Assembly (NCBI RefSeq): GCF_009914315.1
Contig: NZ_CP042596.1
Coordinates: 620,001-684,000 of the forward strand
DNA: 64,000 bases
Direction: 5' to 3'
Source: Granulicella sp. WH15
Lineage (GTDB): Bacteria; Acidobacteriota; Terriglobia; Terriglobales; Acidobacteriaceae
Shown: positions 52,196 through 62,698 of the stretch, one piece after another
How positions within the stretch are numbered: position 1 is the stretch's first letter
How the letters are laid out: the number at the start of each line of letters is the position of its first letter
Made by a program: the position numbers and the translations under genes
Notes under the pieces: model-generated
Database searches by the model: none
What the model was told of the DNA's origin: nothing
The model's input: the letters and a program-made list of their open reading frames with translations, nothing else

Positions 52196-52381
52196 AATAC
52201 TTCTATTGTACGAAGGATTTGGGGCGGAAGGGGCAGGGAAGGTGGGGGAGAGGATCGGATTCAGGTTGCTGAGGAGCGAAGGAATCGCTTATTGGCAAAA
52301 AGGACGTTGGCCGGTACGTGTTCTTCGAAATCACCTTCTAGTTACTCTGCGCTCGGGATGATTCATCGCGAGACGGCGTAT

Positions 52382-53563
52382 CTAGAGCCTGTTATGAACT
52401 TTAGGGAGTTCATGAGGGGCGCAGACAGGCAGGCGCTCATATCGCGACAGTGCCCATAGAGAGAAAGACAGGACGCAGACGCTTAGATAGGAGAATTCGT
52501 ATGACAGCTTTTTCGCATGGAGGGAGAAGGCGATAACGAACGGCGCCAGCATCACGAAGCTGGTAATGCTGAGGGTGAGGAAAATACGCGGGAGATTCAT
52601 ATGCACTAAAAAAGTGGTGCAGGCCACAATCACGGCGAGCACCGGAAGGGTCCAGCGAGGATGAAGCGCGCTCGGGATATACCGCAGCTTGCTGGCATTC
52701 TGGTCAAGCTGTTGGAGGAGATGCGTGAAGGCGTGAGGTGTAAAGACTGGAAGAGTAATGGCGGCTGCTGCGATAAGAATGATGGCAAACAATGCGATAG
52801 TACGAGAGCGCGAAGTGCGTTGCAGAGTAAGCGCCAGCAATGGAATCAGAATAAGCGCATAGACAATGCGAGAAGAGAGTGTGACCCCAAGAAAGAGCGC
52901 GGCGGGAATGCAGACGTAAAACGTGCGGTCAAGCGATCGAATGAAGAGAGCGACAGCGATTGCGAGGTAGAAGAAGTTGGTGAGGTAGTCACCGCCTGAA
53001 GTGAAGTCGCTGAGATTTGCAGGTGCTAGCAGAAGAAACACGGCGAGGAAGAGGAGAGCGGTTGCGCGATAGCGGAAGAAGCTAATCGTGAAGATGAAAA
53101 AGAGGGCGAGCCAGAGGAAGTTTTGCCAGGCGATGTGCCCGAACGCGAAGAAGGGTGCGGCTAGCAAAACGGCTCCGGGCAAAGGGGTGGGGGGATTGCC
53201 CAGGAAGGTATGGGTGTCATACGGGTACTGATGGTGATGGACGGCATTGAGTTCTATGCGGAGAGCATCTTCTCGGTCAGAACCAGAGTTAAGAGTGTGT
53301 TTCAGGGATATGGGGTAAAGCACTGCAAATGCTGTCGTGAGGATGAGAAAAAGAAGCAGGAACCAGCCGGTGCTGATCTGACGTTGTTGCTGGTTGAGCC
53401 GCTCGAGCCAGTACATTCCCAGAGCGATGAACAGAATTCCGAGCAACATTGCCGAGATGGCTTTGCCATGAGTCAGATACTTGAAGATGGGGGCAGAGGA
53501 AATGAGCGCCCAGGCAGCACAGATGCTGAAGATAAGTAGAGACCGGCGGATGGATAAATTCAT
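52382..53563 (-). CDS. Polytopic membrane protein, possible GT-C-type glycosyltransferase
   Basis: The 393-residue protein has about 10-11 membrane helices. A large first periplasmic loop contains SDREDALRIELNAV and YPYDTHTFLGNPPTPLPG, a layout recalling GT-C glycosyltransferases (acidic residues in the first loop) and mannosyltransferase-like proteins. No firm family match is made. Codon use is visibly less GC-rich than in the flanking genes. The ATG at 53563 is preferred to 53590; neither has a good ribosome binding site. Confidence 0.65.
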   Translation of the reverse strand: MNLSIRRSLLIFSICAAWALISSAPIFKYLTHGKAISAMLLGILFIALGMYWLERLNQQQRQISTGWFLLLFLILTTAFAVLYPISLKHTLNSGSDREDALRIELNAVHHHQYPYDTHTFLGNPPTPLPGAVLLAAPFFAFGHIAWQNFLWLALFFIFTISFFRYRATALLFLAVFLLLAPANLSDFTSGGDYLTNFFYLAIAVALFIRSLDRTFYVCIPAALFLGVTLSSRIVYALILIPLLALTLQRTSRSRTIALFAIILIAAAAITLPVFTPHAFTHLLQQLDQNASKLRYIPSALHPRWTLPVLAVIVACTTFLVHMNLPRIFLTLSITSFVMLAPFVIAFSLHAKKLSYEFSYLSVCVLSFSLWALSRYERLPVCAPHELPKVHNRL

Positions 53564-53799
53564 CTTTTGGGTACCATAGAGCGATCCCATCGCTACTGTG
53601 TCTCAGGATTGTCCGAGAAATGTCATTTTGTGGGAAGACTCGGTCACCTTGCCTTTGTTCATAGTCTTTTCCTCAGATCTGGTGTGGCATTTCCGCCGTG
53701 TCTCGTTCCTGCCACCTTCGTTTGTGTCGGGATTCTTCTGTGAGATCGCCGAAGAAAGTGAATCGCCGGGTCGGGGCCTCGAATCGAAATTAGACATTC

Positions 53800-55455
53800 A
53801 TGGCAGCCGCTACCGTATCGCTCGACAGTTCGCAGGAGATCTCCGCCGCTCTGTGGCGGCCGCGCGCCAACCCCTGGGCCATCGCCCTCACCGTCACCCT
53901 GGCGACGTTTATGGAGGTGCTCGACTCCTCCATCGCCAATGTGGCGCTGCCGCACATCGCCGGGTCGCTGGGCGCGTCGCAGGACGAGGCGACCTGGGTG
54001 CTGACCAGCTACCTGGTCTCGAACGCCGTGATCCTGCCGGCGAGCGCGTACCTGACGACTTTCATCGGGCGCAAGAAGTTCTACATGATCTGCGTGGTGC
54101 TCTTCGGCATCAGCTCCATGCTGTGCGGGCTGGCGCCGTCGCTGCCGATCCTTATTCTTTGCCGCGTGTTGCAGGGCGCGGGCGGCGGCGGGCTGGCTCC
54201 GTCGGAGCAGGCGATTCTGGCCGATACCTTTACCCCCAAGCAGCGCGGACAGGCGTTTGCGCTCTATGGGCTGGCAGTGGTGTGCGCCCCGGCCATCGGG
54301 CCGTCGCTCGGCGGCTGGATTACCGATAACTACGACTGGCGCTGGATCTTCTTCATCAACGTGCCGATTGCGATTCTTTCGCTCTTCCTGACGAACCGGC
54401 TGGTGGAAGACCCACCGCACATCGTCAGCGAGGTAAAGAAGGCGGCCAAGTTCGGGCTGAAACTGGACTTCTTCGGCTTCGGGCTGCTGGCTACGGGCTT
54501 TGGCTCGCTGGAGTTCATTCTCGATAAAGGCCAGGAGGACGATTGGTTTGGCTCGCACGTCATCACGTTCTTTACGGTGCTGTGCGTGGTCTCGCTGGTG
54601 GTGCTGATCCTCTGGGAGCTGTACCAGCTCAAGATCGGCAAGCGGCCCATCCTGAACCTGACGCTCTTCAAGCGCAAGACCTTCACGATCCCGTTCATCC
54701 TGATGTTTGTGCTCGGGTTCTCGCTCTATGGAACGACTGTGCTGATCCCCCAGATGGTGCAGACGCTGTTGGGATACACCGCCGAACTGGCTGGGTTTGT
54801 CATCTCACCGGGCGGCCTGTGCATCATGCTGATGATGCCGGTGGTGGGGTTCCTGATCGGGCGCTCGGACCCGCGTTGGCTGATCGCCTTCGGGTTCACG
54901 ATCCTTTCCACCTCGATGATGCTGATGCACACGCTGTCGCTCGATTCGAGCTTCAAGTACATCATGTGGGTGCGTATTTATCAGGCTTCGGGGTTGGCGT
55001 TCTTGTTCATCCCGATCAATACCATCAGCTACACGGGCGTGGCTCAGGCGCAGAACAACGACGTCGCCGGGCTGACGAACCTGTCGCGCAACATCGGCGG
55101 TTCGGTGGGTACGGCGTTTGTGGCCACGATGCTCTCGCGCGGACAGCAGCGGCATGAGGCGTACATGGTCCGCAACCTGACGCCGGGGAGCCAGGGGTTC
55201 ATGAACCAGGTGAATGCGCTGAAGGGGATCTTCCACGGCGGCGGCAATGGGATGGGGGCGGGTTTCGGCTCGCGCGATCTTGGCGGCGTGCAGACGGCGC
55301 AAGGGTTCATCTACCAGCAGTTGCACCGGCAGTCGGCCATGCTGGCGTACATGGACATCATTGCGATCCTGGCGGTGTTCTGCCTCTGCATGATCCCGCT
55401 GGTGTTTGTGATCGGGAAGATCAAGCCCGCGGCGGACGGACCGGCGTTGCATTGA
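53800..55455 (+). CDS. DHA2-family MFS drug efflux transporter (EmrB/QacA type)
   Basis: The 551-residue protein has 14 predicted helices. It shows motif D1 (TFMEVLDSSIANVALPHIAG), motif A-like IGRKKFY, and motif C (LAVVCAPAIGPSLGGWI) typical of drug:proton antiporters. An unusual Gly-rich loop (FHGGGNGMGAGFGSRD) precedes the last helix. No EmrA-type adaptor gene is adjacent. It exports unknown compounds from the cytoplasm. About 240 bp upstream holds no recognised gene. Confidence 0.9.
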   Translation: MAAATVSLDSSQEISAALWRPRANPWAIALTVTLATFMEVLDSSIANVALPHIAGSLGASQDEATWVLTSYLVSNAVILPASAYLTTFIGRKKFYMICVVLFGISSMLCGLAPSLPILILCRVLQGAGGGGLAPSEQAILADTFTPKQRGQAFALYGLAVVCAPAIGPSLGGWITDNYDWRWIFFINVPIAILSLFLTNRLVEDPPHIVSEVKKAAKFGLKLDFFGFGLLATGFGSLEFILDKGQEDDWFGSHVITFFTVLCVVSLVVLILWELYQLKIGKRPILNLTLFKRKTFTIPFILMFVLGFSLYGTTVLIPQMVQTLLGYTAELAGFVISPGGLCIMLMMPVVGFLIGRSDPRWLIAFGFTILSTSMMLMHTLSLDSSFKYIMWVRIYQASGLAFLFIPINTISYTGVAQAQNNDVAGLTNLSRNIGGSVGTAFVATMLSRGQQRHEAYMVRNLTPGSQGFMNQVNALKGIFHGGGNGMGAGFGSRDLGGVQTAQGFIYQQLHRQSAMLAYMDIIAILAVFCLCMIPLVFVIGKIKPAADGPALH

Positions 55456-55521
55456 GGCTGTAGTTCCCCCTCTGCATCGTTTTTAGATGTTTCAACATCT
55501 ATTCGGGCAGAGGTAAGAACA

Positions 55522-56217
55522 ATGGTGACGATACGACCGGCGGCAGAGCGTGGCCATGCCAATCACGGATGGCTGGATTCGCGGTTTTCCTTCAGCTTTG
55601 CGGATTACTATGACTCGCGGCAGATGGGGTTTCGTGCGCTGCGTGTGATTAACGAGGACTATGTGGCTCCGGGGACGGGCTTCGGCAAGCATCCGCATCG
55701 GGACATGGAGATCTTTACCTACGTGCTCGAAGGTGCGGTGAAGCACCAGGACACGACGGGCGCGAGTGAGACGCTGGTTCCGGGCGAGTTGCAGCATATG
55801 ACGGCTGGCTCGGGCGTGCAGCACTCGGAGATGAACCCGTCGGAGACGGAGACGCTGCACCTGTTGCAGATATGGTTGATTCCCAATGCGTTTGGCATCG
55901 CGCCGCGGTATGAGCAGAAGCGTTTTGCGGTGCAGGATGAGCCGAACAAGCTGCATCTGCTGGCTTCGACCGATGCGCGGGATGGATCGTTTCGGGTTCA
56001 CGCCGATGCGGAGCTGCTGGCCGCGAAGCTGGAGGCGGGCGGCAGCGTGACGCATGGGTTCAGGCTGGGGAATGGATGGTTGCAGGTGGCTCGCGGGAGC
56101 GTCGAGGTGGCTGGAAAGACGCTGACGACGGGGGATGGTTTGCAGATTGAAGAAGAAAGCTCGTTGACCGTGACTAGTCAGGATGGCGGGGAGTTTTTGC
56201 TGTTTGATCTGAAGTAA
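55522..56217 (+). CDS. Pirin family protein (YhhW-like)
   Basis: The 231-residue bicupin protein carries the N-terminal pirin metal site GFGKHPHRDMEIFTYVLEG, with further ligands in the GELQHMTAGSGVQHSE segment. Bacterial pirins such as YhhW show quercetin 2,3-dioxygenase activity in vitro; the physiological role is unclear. It starts 66 bp after the MFS transporter gene and may be co-expressed. An AGAGGTAAG site precedes the ATG. Confidence 0.92.
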   Translation: MVTIRPAAERGHANHGWLDSRFSFSFADYYDSRQMGFRALRVINEDYVAPGTGFGKHPHRDMEIFTYVLEGAVKHQDTTGASETLVPGELQHMTAGSGVQHSEMNPSETETLHLLQIWLIPNAFGIAPRYEQKRFAVQDEPNKLHLLASTDARDGSFRVHADAELLAAKLEAGGSVTHGFRLGNGWLQVARGSVEVAGKTLTTGDGLQIEEESSLTVTSQDGGEFLLFDLK

Positions 56218-56239
56218 CACGTTCTTGGATTCGGAGGCG

Positions 56240-56530
56240 GAGCCGATAGGTCGGGCCTTCAGCCCTCATCCGCCTCTACGCATCCGGTTACCTGGGACGT
56301 TGCCCCAGGCTGGTATAGGATGCGCCGTTGGCGCTTTTGACCCGTGGCGATTTTTGCTTTTGGGGTGGGCTTTTACGGTGTGCTCGCGGGGAGAATACTC
56401 TTGGGGAGGAACATCTCCGTACGAGCCTCGGAAAGCGCTGAAGGCGCGCTTTATACCAGCCTGGGGCAACGCCCCAGGGAAACGACCGAGTAGGAAGATG
56501 AGGGCTGAAGGCCCGACCTATCACTCGGCA
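56240..56530. repeat. Full family-4 palindromic repeat
   Basis: The left half has AGGTCGGGCCTTCAGCCCTC, GGACGTTGCCCC and GCGCCGTTGGCGC. The right half mirrors it with GCGCTGAAGGCGCGC, CCTGGGGCAACGCCCCAGG and GAGGGCTGAAGGCCCGACCT, separated by about 90 bp of unrelated sequence. It fills the gap between convergent pirin and ABC genes. No gene is supported here. Confidence 0.82.
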
Positions 56531-56535
56531 CGGCT

Positions 56536-57252
56536 TTAGAGGATTTTGCCGTCCTTCATCTGGATCGTGCGGTGGGCGTAGGCGGCGGCTTCGGGGTTGT
56601 GGGTAATCATCAGGATCGTCTGCCCCAGCCGCTCGTTCAGGTCGCGCAGCAGGTTCAGCACAATATCCGAGTTCTTGCTGTCGAGGTTGCCGGTCGGCTC
56701 ATCGGCCAGCAGGATCGCAGGCCCGTTCACGATGGCGCGGGCGATGGCGATGCGCTGCTGCTCGCCGCCCGAGAGCGCGCGCGGCTTGTGGTGCATCCGG
56801 TGCGCGATGCCCAGCATGTTCAGCACTTCAAGGAACTTGTCGTCGAAGTCCACTGGCCGCCCGGCGATGTCGCGGACGATCTGGATGTTCTGCTCGGCCG
56901 TCAGCGTGGGCAGCAGGTTGTACTTCTGAAAGACGAAGCCTACCTGGTGCTTGCGCAGGTCGTTGCGCTGCGCGGGCGTCATCTTCGAGAGGTCGATGCC
57001 GTTGATGCTGACCGTGCCCGAGGTCGGCGAGGTGAGGCCGCCGAGGATGTTGAAGAGCGTCGACTTGCCCGAGCCGGAGGTGCCGACGATGGAGACGAAC
57101 TCCCCGCGCGTGATGTCAAGATCGACGCCGCGCAGCGCCTGCACGTCCACCTCGCCGATGTGGAAGGTCTTGACCAGACTGCGGACCTGGATGATGGGCT
57201 GGTTGGCGAGCGGAGCCTTAAGCGGCTCGAGGTTCGAGGCCTGATTATTCAT
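56536..57252 (-). CDS. ABC transporter ATP-binding protein (MacB/LolD type)
   Basis: The 238-residue ATPase has Walker A GTSGSGKST, Q-loop VGFVFQKYNL, signature LSGGEQQRIAIARA, Walker B ILLADEP and the H-loop ITHNPEAA. It pairs with the permease encoded just upstream. The ATG at 57252 overlaps the permease stop by 8 bp, so the two are translationally coupled. An N-terminal extension of about 20 residues precedes the domain. MacB/LolD-type ATPases drive mechanotransmission rather than import; the cargo is unknown. Confidence 0.92.
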   Translation of the reverse strand: MNNQASNLEPLKAPLANQPIIQVRSLVKTFHIGEVDVQALRGVDLDITRGEFVSIVGTSGSGKSTLFNILGGLTSPTSGTVSINGIDLSKMTPAQRNDLRKHQVGFVFQKYNLLPTLTAEQNIQIVRDIAGRPVDFDDKFLEVLNMLGIAHRMHHKPRALSGGEQQRIAIARAIVNGPAILLADEPTGNLDSKNSDIVLNLLRDLNERLGQTILMITHNPEAAAYAHRTIQMKDGKIL

Positions 57253-58339
57253 ACGAAAGCGCCTCGGTAACATCCTGGTTGACGGCCTTGGTGGCGGGAA
57301 TGATGGTGCCGACGACGGCTCCGACGACGGCGATGGCTCCGGCGATGGGCCACCACCAGTAGACCGTCTCCTGCACCAGCGAGGCGGGCACGGCGTGGGC
57401 CATCAGCCACTGGGTTCCATAGGTCATCAGGATGCCGACGGCGGTGCCGATGAGGGCCAGCAGGATGGTCTCGCGGAAGAGGATGTTGACGATGTAACTG
57501 GAGCTGGCTCCGACCGCCTTGAGGATGCCGATCTCGCGGGTGCGCTCGAGCACGGCAGTGTACATGGCCATGAAGACGACGATGAAGCCCACGATGGAGG
57601 CGATGCCGATGACCACGTAGATGAAGTCCTGCAACATCTTGACGGAGGAGACGCTGATCTGTGCGGTGAACTCCTCGACGGTATAGATCATGTAGCCCGG
57701 CAGGGCTTTCTTGAGCTGCTCGACGAAGTCGTCGGCGTGGCTGGGGTCGGTGAGCTTCAGGTAGACGGCGGAGATCTTGCCGGGGTTGCCGGTAAGGTTC
57801 TGCAGCGTGTCGATACGCACGAGGACCGTGGCCAGCTTGCCGGACTCGAAGACGCCCGCGATGTTCCAATCGTGGTTGAGGAGCGTCAGGTGCTCGCCCG
57901 CGTGGATTTTCTTCTGGCGCGCGTAGACCTGGTCGACGATCATGTCGTCGGGGCCCACGAGCGGGCCGCCTTCGACGAACTTGAAGCCCCCGGCCATCTT
58001 GTTGATGGAGGGGAAGTCGATGCCCTGGATGGTGTCGAAGCCGCCCATGCTCTGGACCATGGTGCCGGTGGCCTGGGCGACGCCGGGCCGCGCGGCGAGA
58101 GCGGGGACGACCTTATCGCTGAGGGGCGCGGAGGAGAGCGACATGACCGAGCTGCTGGGCGGGCGGACGAAGACGTCCGCGCCGATGCCGCGCGCACGGC
58201 GGGCGCTGGCGTCGAGCGTGCCGTAGGAGACCCCGACCAGGGTCAGGATCATGGTGACCTCGACCCCGATGGCGATTACAGAGAGAAGGGTGCGCAGGGG
58301 ACGATGGGCGAGGTTCGCGAAGATGAGCTTATTGACCAA
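57245..58339 (-). CDS. ABC transporter permease (FtsX/MacB family)
   Basis: The 364-residue permease has one N-terminal helix (LRTLLSVIAIGVEVTMILTLVG), a periplasmic MacB-PCD domain (about 45-230) and three C-terminal helices with the FtsX core (YTAVLERTREIGILKAVGAS). No MacA-type adaptor is adjacent. Probable start is TTG at 58339, weakly supported. It is divergent from the radical SAM gene, with 314 bp between them. Role could be lipoprotein release, export or signalling. Confidence 0.88.
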   Translation of the reverse strand: MVNKLIFANLAHRPLRTLLSVIAIGVEVTMILTLVGVSYGTLDASARRARGIGADVFVRPPSSSVMSLSSAPLSDKVVPALAARPGVAQATGTMVQSMGGFDTIQGIDFPSINKMAGGFKFVEGGPLVGPDDMIVDQVYARQKKIHAGEHLTLLNHDWNIAGVFESGKLATVLVRIDTLQNLTGNPGKISAVYLKLTDPSHADDFVEQLKKALPGYMIYTVEEFTAQISVSSVKMLQDFIYVVIGIASIVGFIVVFMAMYTAVLERTREIGILKAVGASSSYIVNILFRETILLALIGTAVGILMTYGTQWLMAHAVPASLVQETVYWWWPIAGAIAVVGAVVGTIIPATKAVNQDVTEALSYE

Positions 58340-58653
58340 GAGTTTCAGTATAGAACGTCACGGACGGGGTGATGGTTCAGGTACTCCATGAATATAAACA
58401 CAGGGGTTATGACGGGTGGAAGCTTGAGGGGCGGTTCCCCGTTCAGTGCCCGAGAATACCGTTCGCTGCGGATTCTCGCCGTTCGACGGTAGGTGGTTCT
58501 AATGCTGGCCGTAGCTGACTAAGCTGGTGCGAGTCATGTCCACTGCGCGAAGGTGCGGTTGACCTGCATAAAAAATGAGTCCGCACGAATGGATTCAGTA
58601 TCTTGCATCTATACCGACCCCGTCGCCGGGGAGTCTGTCAGGAGACAAACATT
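58340..58653. other. Divergent intergenic region between ABC permease and Tes-like gene
   Basis: This 314-bp gap lacks the repeat families found in most large gaps of this window. Short inverted repeats are visible (GGGGCGGTTCCCC near 58431-58443, and CGAGAATACC/GGATTCTCG near 58450-58480). A TTGACC hexamer near 58558 and a TATACC near 58611 could be promoter parts but are not correctly spaced. Promoters for both divergent operons must lie here. Confidence 0.4.
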
Positions 58654-60768
<2,115 letters not shown>

Positions 60769-60790
60769 GCTTCTGGTGTAAAAATGAAGG

Positions 60791-60815
60791 GCCGCCGAAG
60801 TCGGCGGCTCTTTTT
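60791..60815 (+). terminator. Rho-independent terminator after the Tes-like gene
   Basis: Arms GCCGCCGA and TCGGCGGC (60791-60798/60801-60808) are followed by CTTTTT-rich sequence, 22 bp after the stop codon. Confidence 0.88.
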
Positions 60816-60839
60816 ATTTCTTACTTATGGTCAGACCTT

Positions 60840-60845
60840 TATAAT
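60840..60845 (+). promoter_or_regulatory. Possible -10 element for the TPR lipoprotein gene
   Basis: A perfect TATAAT occurs in the gap after the terminator, about 150 bp before the next gene. No good -35 is found 16-18 bp upstream (TTTCTT at 60817), so the call is weak. Confidence 0.28.
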
Positions 60846-60998
60846 GCCCGGGGACGCAAGAAAAAACGGATACACTAGTCATACCTCTAGGCATATCCGG
60901 TTCCACGCTTTACAATCAAACGGCAAGCACTAATCGCCTCCCGTTTTCCTCGTCTGACAGACTTTATGCCCTTCTTGCTTAAGGAGAACCAACGCCCC

Positions 60999-61838
60999 AT
61001 GAAATTGACCGCACGAGTTTCGGTGACGGCTGCGCTTCTGGCCCTTTTGACCCTGTCCGCCACTGGATGCAACCGGCTTAAGGCTCGCGACGAGCTGAAT
61101 AAGGGTGTGCAGGCCTTCAAGGCCGCCAAGTATGAGGAAGCAATCAACCACTTCCAGACCTCGATCAACTTGGATCCGACCTACCCGAATGGCCAGCTCT
61201 ACCTTGCCACCGCGTACAGCTACCAGGTAGTTCCGAACCTGGACTCGCCGGAGAACCTGCAGATCGCGCAGAAGGCGTTGGACGGCTTCCACGCGGTGCT
61301 CGATAAGGACCCGACCAACCAGACCGCGCTCAAGCAGATCGCTTCGATCGACCGCAACATCAAGAAGCTGGATGAGGCGAAAGAGTACGAGAAGAAGGTC
61401 ATCGCGCTCGACCCCAACGACTCCGAGGCGTACTACACCATCGGCGTGGTGGACTGGCTCCAGGCGTATGACAACGCCCGCAAGATCCTGGCCCAAAACG
61501 AGGGCGGCCCCGGCGGCGGTCTGACCGACGACGGAAACGGCAACGTGAAGAAGAGCAAGCAGGCCTGCGCGGCGTTGCAGGCGGCCAACACCAACCTGGT
61601 GGCCGATGGTCTGGCGAACCTTCAGAAGGCTGTTGAGATCAACCCCAGCTACGACGACGCGATGCAGTACCTGAACCTGATGTATCGCCGCAAGGCTGAC
61701 CTCGAGTGCAACGACGATGCCGCGCGCAAGGCGGATATCGCTCAGGCTGACTCCTGGACCCAGAAGGCGATGGGCGCTCGCAAGGAAAACGAGAAGAAGA
61801 AGGAAGAAAAGGCTGGCGGCGGCGTCAGCATGAACTAA
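60999..61838 (+). CDS. TPR-repeat lipoprotein
   Basis: The 279-residue protein has a lipoprotein signal peptide with lipobox LSATGC (lipid-linked Cys at about residue 24). Several TPR-like helices follow (DELNKGVQAFKAAKYEEAIN, NLDPTYPNGQLYLATAYSY, ALDPNDSEAYYTIGVVDWL, EINPSYDDAMQYLNLMYRR). A Gly/Asn-rich loop interrupts them (NEGGPGGGLTDDGNGN), and the end is a charged Lys/Glu tail. It probably acts as a periplasmic scaffold. The ATG at 60999 with AAGGAG upstream is preferred to 60966. Adjacent to, but separated by a terminator from, the Tes-like gene. Confidence 0.85.
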   Translation: MKLTARVSVTAALLALLTLSATGCNRLKARDELNKGVQAFKAAKYEEAINHFQTSINLDPTYPNGQLYLATAYSYQVVPNLDSPENLQIAQKALDGFHAVLDKDPTNQTALKQIASIDRNIKKLDEAKEYEKKVIALDPNDSEAYYTIGVVDWLQAYDNARKILAQNEGGPGGGLTDDGNGNVKKSKQACAALQAANTNLVADGLANLQKAVEINPSYDDAMQYLNLMYRRKADLECNDDAARKADIAQADSWTQKAMGARKENEKKKEEKAGGGVSMN

Positions 61839-61873
61839 ATGCCGTCGGCTGATCGACGAAGATCGGCCGGTTT

Positions 61874-61909
61874 GCAAAAGAGGCCTCCCGTGCGGGAGGC
61901 CTCTTTTGC
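61874..61909. terminator. Strong terminator after the TPR lipoprotein gene
   Basis: A perfect 17-bp inverted repeat, GCAAAAGAGGCCTCCCG and CGGGAGGCCTCTTTTGC, has a 2-nt centre and A/T-rich feet on both strands. It ends 23 bp before the next start codon. Confidence 0.9.
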
Positions 61910-61932
61910 TTGAGGGAAGGAAAGAGGGAAGC

Positions 61933-62511
61933 ATGGCGGCTGTAGGAACGGTTCCAGAGGGCACGATACCGGCGTTCTTTGCCCCGCAGGAGCTGCGACG
62001 GGTCTTCGCGGCGGGTGAGGTGCTGTTTCTGGCCGACGCGGCCCGCCTGGAGGCTCTGGGAGGGGATCGGCTGCTGCGTGAGCTGGTTGCGGGGGACCGG
62101 CGGCGAACCCCGCAGGCTCTGGCCGAGGGAGCGGCGGTGCCAGCGATTGGGCTGGAGCCGGGGTACTACACGGTCATGGCGCGCTCCACCGAGACTGAAG
62201 GGGCGATGGCTCTGCTGTCGAACATCGTGTTTTCCGCCGGGTTCATCCTGGGCACGGCCAGCGGGGAGTTGCAGCTTTGGAGCGGCGATCGGGTGGCCCC
62301 GGATCGGGACGCCGAGCGTGGAGAAGCTGTAGATCGCAGGATTACGGTCACGCCGGGGTGGTACAGGGTGACGGTGGTTGCGGGGATTCGGCTGGACGAC
62401 GAGGGAGAGGAGACGCGGGAGTGGGTCTGCTGCTTCCTGCTGGAGCCGAGCGCCGCGCAGCCCGAGCCGCTGGGGGATATGAGCAAGACGCTGGGGCTGT
62501 TCGGCTCGTAA
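61933..62511 (+). CDS. Unknown soluble protein
   Basis: The 192-residue protein has no signal peptide or membrane helix. It appears to be mostly beta strand in the second half (PGYYTVMARSTETEGAMAL, ITVTPGWYRVTVVAGIRLDD, REWVCCFLLEPS). The repeated PGYY/PGWY pattern hints at a duplicated or sandwich fold. AGAGGG precedes the ATG at 61933. It lies directly after a strong terminator, so it needs its own promoter. I do not recognise the family. Confidence 0.65.
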   Translation: MAAVGTVPEGTIPAFFAPQELRRVFAAGEVLFLADAARLEALGGDRLLRELVAGDRRRTPQALAEGAAVPAIGLEPGYYTVMARSTETEGAMALLSNIVFSAGFILGTASGELQLWSGDRVAPDRDAERGEAVDRRITVTPGWYRVTVVAGIRLDDEGEETREWVCCFLLEPSAAQPEPLGDMSKTLGLFGS

Positions 62512-62514
62512 GCA

Positions 62515-62698
62515 TTTGTCCTGCCGGACGGGCCTCCTGCGCGGAGGGCGGTCACTTCGTGACTTTCACACTCGTCTTGCTGACTCAAAGTGCAAAGGTC
62601 CTCCCGCTGGTCGGAAGCAAAGATTGCTCGCTTCCGACCAGCGGGAGGACCTCAAAAGATAATCCCGGCTATGCCGCCCCGAGGACCGCACGAAGTGC
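62515..62698. repeat. Family-1 intergenic repeat, full copy
   Basis: It contains GTCCTGCCGGACGGGCCTCC, inner arms GGTCCTCCCGCTGGTCGG and CCGACCAGCGGGAGGACC, and ends GCACGAAGTGC at 62698, directly before the stop codon of minus-strand fabF (62699-62701). Confidence 0.85.
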
